Below are positions 60,275 to 64,000 of a DNA stretch of 64,000 nt, in pieces. The notes under the pieces are model-generated. The model did not search any database. It was given only the letters and a program-made list of their open reading frames with translations, and was not told the origin of the DNA. The position numbers and the translations under genes are program-made. Origin of the DNA: Acorus gramineus (taxonomy: Eukaryota; Streptophyta; Magnoliopsida; Acorales; Acoraceae); the NCBI GenBank assembly GCA_030737835.1, contig JAUJYN010000063.1:77352-141351 (forward strand), in the 5' to 3' direction. Position 1 is the first letter of the stretch. Each line of letters opens with the position of its first letter.

Positions 60275-60603
60275 TGTTGTGAATATGGCGGTGGATAACC
60301 ACCACTTTTCTAACCCATAACCTCCCCCGCTTTTCAACTCCATAACCCCTCATTCAACTTCATAACCTCCCCCACTCTTCTATTCCATAACACTCCCATT
60401 ATTGCCCCACTATCTCCCCCTCACCTCTATAAACTTGTAACTCTCCACCTTTGGGATTCCTCTATACACCCTATAAATAGAGGGGTTCTCTCTTGTATTC
60501 AACCAAAAAATAGTGAATAAGAATCTCTCTCTACTTCTCTTCTATATGCTTGTGTGTTTTGTTTATATACTTTTATATATCATATTCTATTTAGTTTATA
60601 ACA
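60275..60603 (+). mobile_element. 5' LTR of a copia-like retrotransposon (+ strand)
   Basis: 329 bp from TGTTGTGAATATGG to TTTATAACA (TGTT/AACA ends). It carries CTATAAATAGAGGGG (TATA box at about 60470) and repeated CCATAACCYC words. Directly after it, CGTTATCAGCACGA (60604-60617) is a candidate primer-binding site. The element continues past the window end, so its 3' LTR is not seen. Confidence 0.8.
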
Positions 60604-61390
60604 CGTTATCAGCACGAGAAGCTCTTTGTTAAAGAGAAAGGTTTGTATCGATGGGTTCTTAATAATCTATATAAAAAATATACTCCCTTTTGATGTTATG
60701 TATTTTTATGTAAATCATCTACTACATACATATGATTAATTTTTTTTTTCAATATGCATGGAACCGTATGCAAATTATGTGTAGAACCCGTATACATCTA
60801 TCTTTTATTTTCATCTGATGTACTGCATACATCTATCTTTTATTTTTCATACATGCAATCCCCATGAAAATTTTTCATACATATGTTATGATATGATTAA
60901 TTTATGAAAACTAGTATGCAATTTTCCATATAACAGTATGCGGCATCTATCATTTGATTATTTATTTTTCATGTAACTGTTCCATGTTTGTCATCTTTTA
61001 TTAAAATTTAAATATTATACATCTATGTGAACCAGAAGTTCTCACAAATATCAATTGATTTGATATTTATATTTGATTTGAAATTCATTTTAATGTTACA
61101 ATGTCATGTGTCCCTATAGGATCATACAAAAATTGTAATTACATGGATCCCTGAAGGACCATGTAGAAGTTATGAATAATGTGTTCCAATAAGACCATGC
61201 AAATTTTATTCTATCCCTGAAGGACTATAAAAATTATTACATGGATCCTTGAAAAATCATGTAAAAATGTCCCTGAAGGACTATGACTATATTGTATCCA
61301 TGAAGGATCATACAAATTTTATTTTATTTTATCCCTGAAGGATTGTACAAAAATTATGATTATATGAATCTTTGAAGGATCATGTAAAAT

Positions 61391-61860
61391 TTTATTTTGT
61401 TCTATCCCTGAAGGACTATACAAAAATCATGATTGTTCGTGTCCCTGTAAGACCAAACAAAAGTTATATGATATATTTTTCGGGTCCTTGAAGGACCAAA
61501 TAATAATATAAAAAAGAGATCCATGTATCCCAGCAGGAACATGTAAAATTTTATTTTGTTCTAGCCCTGAAGGACTATACAAAAATCATGATTGTTCGTG
61601 TCCCTGTAGGACCAAACAAAAGTTATATGATATATTTTTCGGGTCCTTGAAGGACCAAATAATAATAAAAAAAGATCCATGTATCTCAGCAGGAACATGT
61701 AAAATTTTATTTTGTTCTATCCCTGAAGGACTATACAAAAATCATGATTGTTCGTGTCCCTGTAGGACCAAACAAAAGTTATATGATATATTTTTGGGTC
61801 CTTGAAGGACCAAATAATAATAAAAAAAAGATCCATGTATCCCAGCAGGAACATGTAAAT
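61391..61860 (+). repeat. Three tandem copies of a 156-159-bp unit in the copia-like leader
   Basis: Units start at 61391, 61550 and 61706 and are very similar. Each contains smaller echoes of TCCCTGAAGGACTATAC, GTCCCTGTAGGACC and GGTCCTTGAAGGACC. Single related words continue upstream to about 61100. Each unit has short inverted repeats (GGTCCTTGAAGGACC), so the RNA would form a row of small hairpins. Confidence 0.92.
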
Positions 61861-62416
61861 TATGATTAGATTTCACCATCATCATCATCATAATGAAGAG
61901 GATTTAAAGATTAATACCTCATTGACAAAGGTCCACCGGCCATTATGCCTCAAATATGCTCCAGTTGTAGCAATATTGAGAGCATCAATTTTATATATTC
62001 TCGTTGCCGAACAACGATTTTTTTAAAATATCATATAACTCAACTCAATGGCATAGCATCATTACCCGAAGTAAATGCATTTTATTTTATGTTCGCCATG
62101 GAAGTTGTGGTCATGAATGATGAGATCATGATTTATATAGTTGAGAAAGCACAACAATCATAAAGTTTGTAAAATATCTCAAATCACTAGAAGTGATTTG
62201 CTATTAAACAAAAGCATAATTGAAGGGAAAAGGGTTGCAGAACAAACCCCTAACACAAGGAAAATGATTGTTATGTATTTGGTGCTTTAAAAATATGGTC
62301 ACGTACCTGATGTACGATCAGACTTTTATAATTTTTATAATTATAATTTTTCTTTGTTATCTAAAATTTATTATTTTTATATTTATCTTATTTATTTCAT
62401 TTTTTTTTTTACAAGA

Positions 62417-64000
62417 ATGGCTATGGTTGGTGACATTTGTCTAGCAGACAGCGCTACAACACATACGATCCTACGAAATAAACAATATTTCTCGACATTG
62501 ACATTAATCAATGCAAATGTTAATACCATTTCTGGTACTACGAAATTAATTGAAGGCTCCGGAAGAGCAAATATAATATTACCAGGAGGTACAAAATTTT
62601 GTATTAATGATGCATTATATTCAGCAAGATCCAGAAGAAATCTGCTAAGTTTTAAGGATATCCGTCTTAATGGATATCATATTGAGACTATCAATGAAAA
62701 CAATATGGAGTATTTATGCATTACTTCAATTGTTTCAGGCCAAAAACATGTATTAGAGAAACTTCATGCTTTCTCATCTGGGTTGTATTATACAACCATA
62801 AAAACAATCGAATCATATGCTGTAATGAACCAGAAGTTCTATGATTCAGATATTTTTACACTTTGGCATGATCGTCTCGGGCATCCAGGATCTACAATGA
62901 TGCGTCGAATAATTGATAATTCATTTGGGCATTCGTTAAAGAACCAGAAGATTCTTTTACCTAATCACTATCAATGCACTTCGTGCTCACAAGGAAAATT
63001 GATAGTTAGACCATCCCCTACAAAAGTCAATGTTGAGTCACCAACATTTTTGCAAAGAATCCAAGGGGATATATGTGGCCCAATCCACCCCCCATGTGGA
63101 CCATTCAAGTATTTTATGGTATTGATAGACGCATCTGCTAGATGGTCGCATGTTTGTCTATTATCCACTCGGAATGCTGCATTTGCAAGACTACTTGCTC
63201 AGATAATCCGATTACAGTCTCATTTTTCGGATTATCCTATAAAGTCAATACGTCTTGATGGAGCTGGTGAATTCACATCGAAAACTTTTAACGACTATTG
63301 TATGTCGCATGGCATCGATGTTGAACACCCTGTTGCTCATGTGCACACCCAAAATGGATTAGCTGAATCATTTATTAAGCATCTTCAGCTAATTGCACGT
63401 CCTATGCTTTTGAGGACAAAATTACCCGTTTCAGCTTGGGGTCATGCTATATTGCATGCAGCAGCATTAGTTCGCCTTCGGCCAACTGCTTATCATCAAT
63501 ATTCCCCTTTACAGCTCGTACTGGGTCATCAACCAAATATTTCACATCTTCGAATTTTTGGTTGTGCTGTACAAGTTCCTATTGCCCCTACACAACGAAC
63601 TAAAATGGGCCCTCAACGTCGATTGGGAATTTATGTAGGCTTTGATTCTCCTCTATTATAAGATATCTTGAACCATTGACAGGGGATGTTTTTACCGCTC
63701 GATTTGCGGATTGTCATTTTGATGAGACAATATTCCCGTCATTAGGGGGAGAAAATCCGTCGCCAGAAGAACGACGTGAACTTACATGGAAAACTCCATC
63801 TTTGTCTCATCTTGATCCTCGCACTAATCAATGTGAAACTGAAGTGCAAAGAATCACCATCTTCAAAGAATTGCGCATCAATTGCCAGATGCATTCAATG
63901 ATGCAGCAAAAGTGATGAAATCACATATTCCAGCTGCTAATACTCCAGCTCGAATTAATGTTCCAATAGGAAAAACTGCTAATATGCCGGCTAATGAATC
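62417..64000 (+). pseudogene. Copia-type pol polyprotein (protease-like start, integrase), frameshifted and cut by the window end
   Basis: The frame to 63661 begins near MAMVGDICLADSATTHTIL, where LADSA matches the retropepsin active-site region. It contains a GAG-pre-integrase segment (LWHDRLGHPG, CTSCSQGK) and the integrase core with its acidic residues in GDICGP, RLDGAGEF and GLAESF. It ends FGCAVQVPIAPTQRTKMGP...YVGF. A one-base loss near 63650 then shifts the frame; the sequence continues as LTGDVFTARFADCHFDE. A second shift occurs near 63855. The reverse transcriptase would lie beyond the window. No gag frame is recognisable between the leader and 62417. The copy is inactive. Confidence 0.9.

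Overview
The window is nuclear DNA from a flowering plant. It has AT-rich intergenic space, spliced genes with GT-AG introns, GC-rich first exons followed by AT-rich introns, and a dense load of plant transposons. The GC-rich first exons and the banana-lectin-like jacalin proteins lean towards a monocot or an early-diverging angiosperm, but nothing here fixes the species.

Positions 1-20,300 carry two ordinary genes on the + strand. The first is a PP2A regulatory B' (B56) subunit of 501 residues in two exons (2082-3254 and 8195-8527). Its 4.9-kb intron holds a 5'-truncated LINE with a perfect 15-bp target duplication and a perfect 23-bp hairpin. The second is a short gene of unknown function (127 residues, three exons, 14957-20055). 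Between them lies a complete but decayed hAT transposon (11720-14792), with intact ends and an 8-bp target duplication. It sits only 165 bp upstream of the second gene's start codon. The second gene's introns contain several MITEs.

Positions 23,200-60,100 are a cluster of jacalin-related lectin genes. There are five copies: A (-, 25840-26416), B (+, 29813-30379), C (-, 37354-37918), D (-, 50517-51121) and E (-, 57320-57886). Each encodes one cytosolic jacalin domain of about 145 residues in two coding exons, with a further intron in the 5' leader and a well-placed TATA box. The copies sit in segmental duplications. Units A, C and D are direct copies of each other. B and E form the arms of a nearly identical 3.1-kb inverted repeat whose inner ends are about 25 kb apart and enclose C and D. 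Copy D has lost the splice acceptor of its last intron and its stop codon. Copy A has lost the aspartate of one of the two predicted sugar-binding loops. Promoter fragments without a gene suggest that the array was once larger.

The cluster is full of inserted elements. They include MITEs of hAT, Tourist and MULE type, a 5S rRNA-derived retropseudogene with a poly(A) tail, an LTR-plus-leader fragment of a copia-like element, a gypsy-type LTR, an internally deleted TTF-type hAT element, CACTA-like subterminal repeats and a possible Helitron. From 60,275 to the end of the window runs a second copia-like retrotransposon on the + strand, with one LTR, a repeat-filled leader and a frameshifted pol gene.

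I found no bacterial-style or otherwise unprecedented system. The most unusual items are the architecture and decay pattern of the lectin array, the retroposed 5S sequence, and the unusual primer-binding site shared by the two copia-like elements. All homology calls are from reading the sequence; no search was run.
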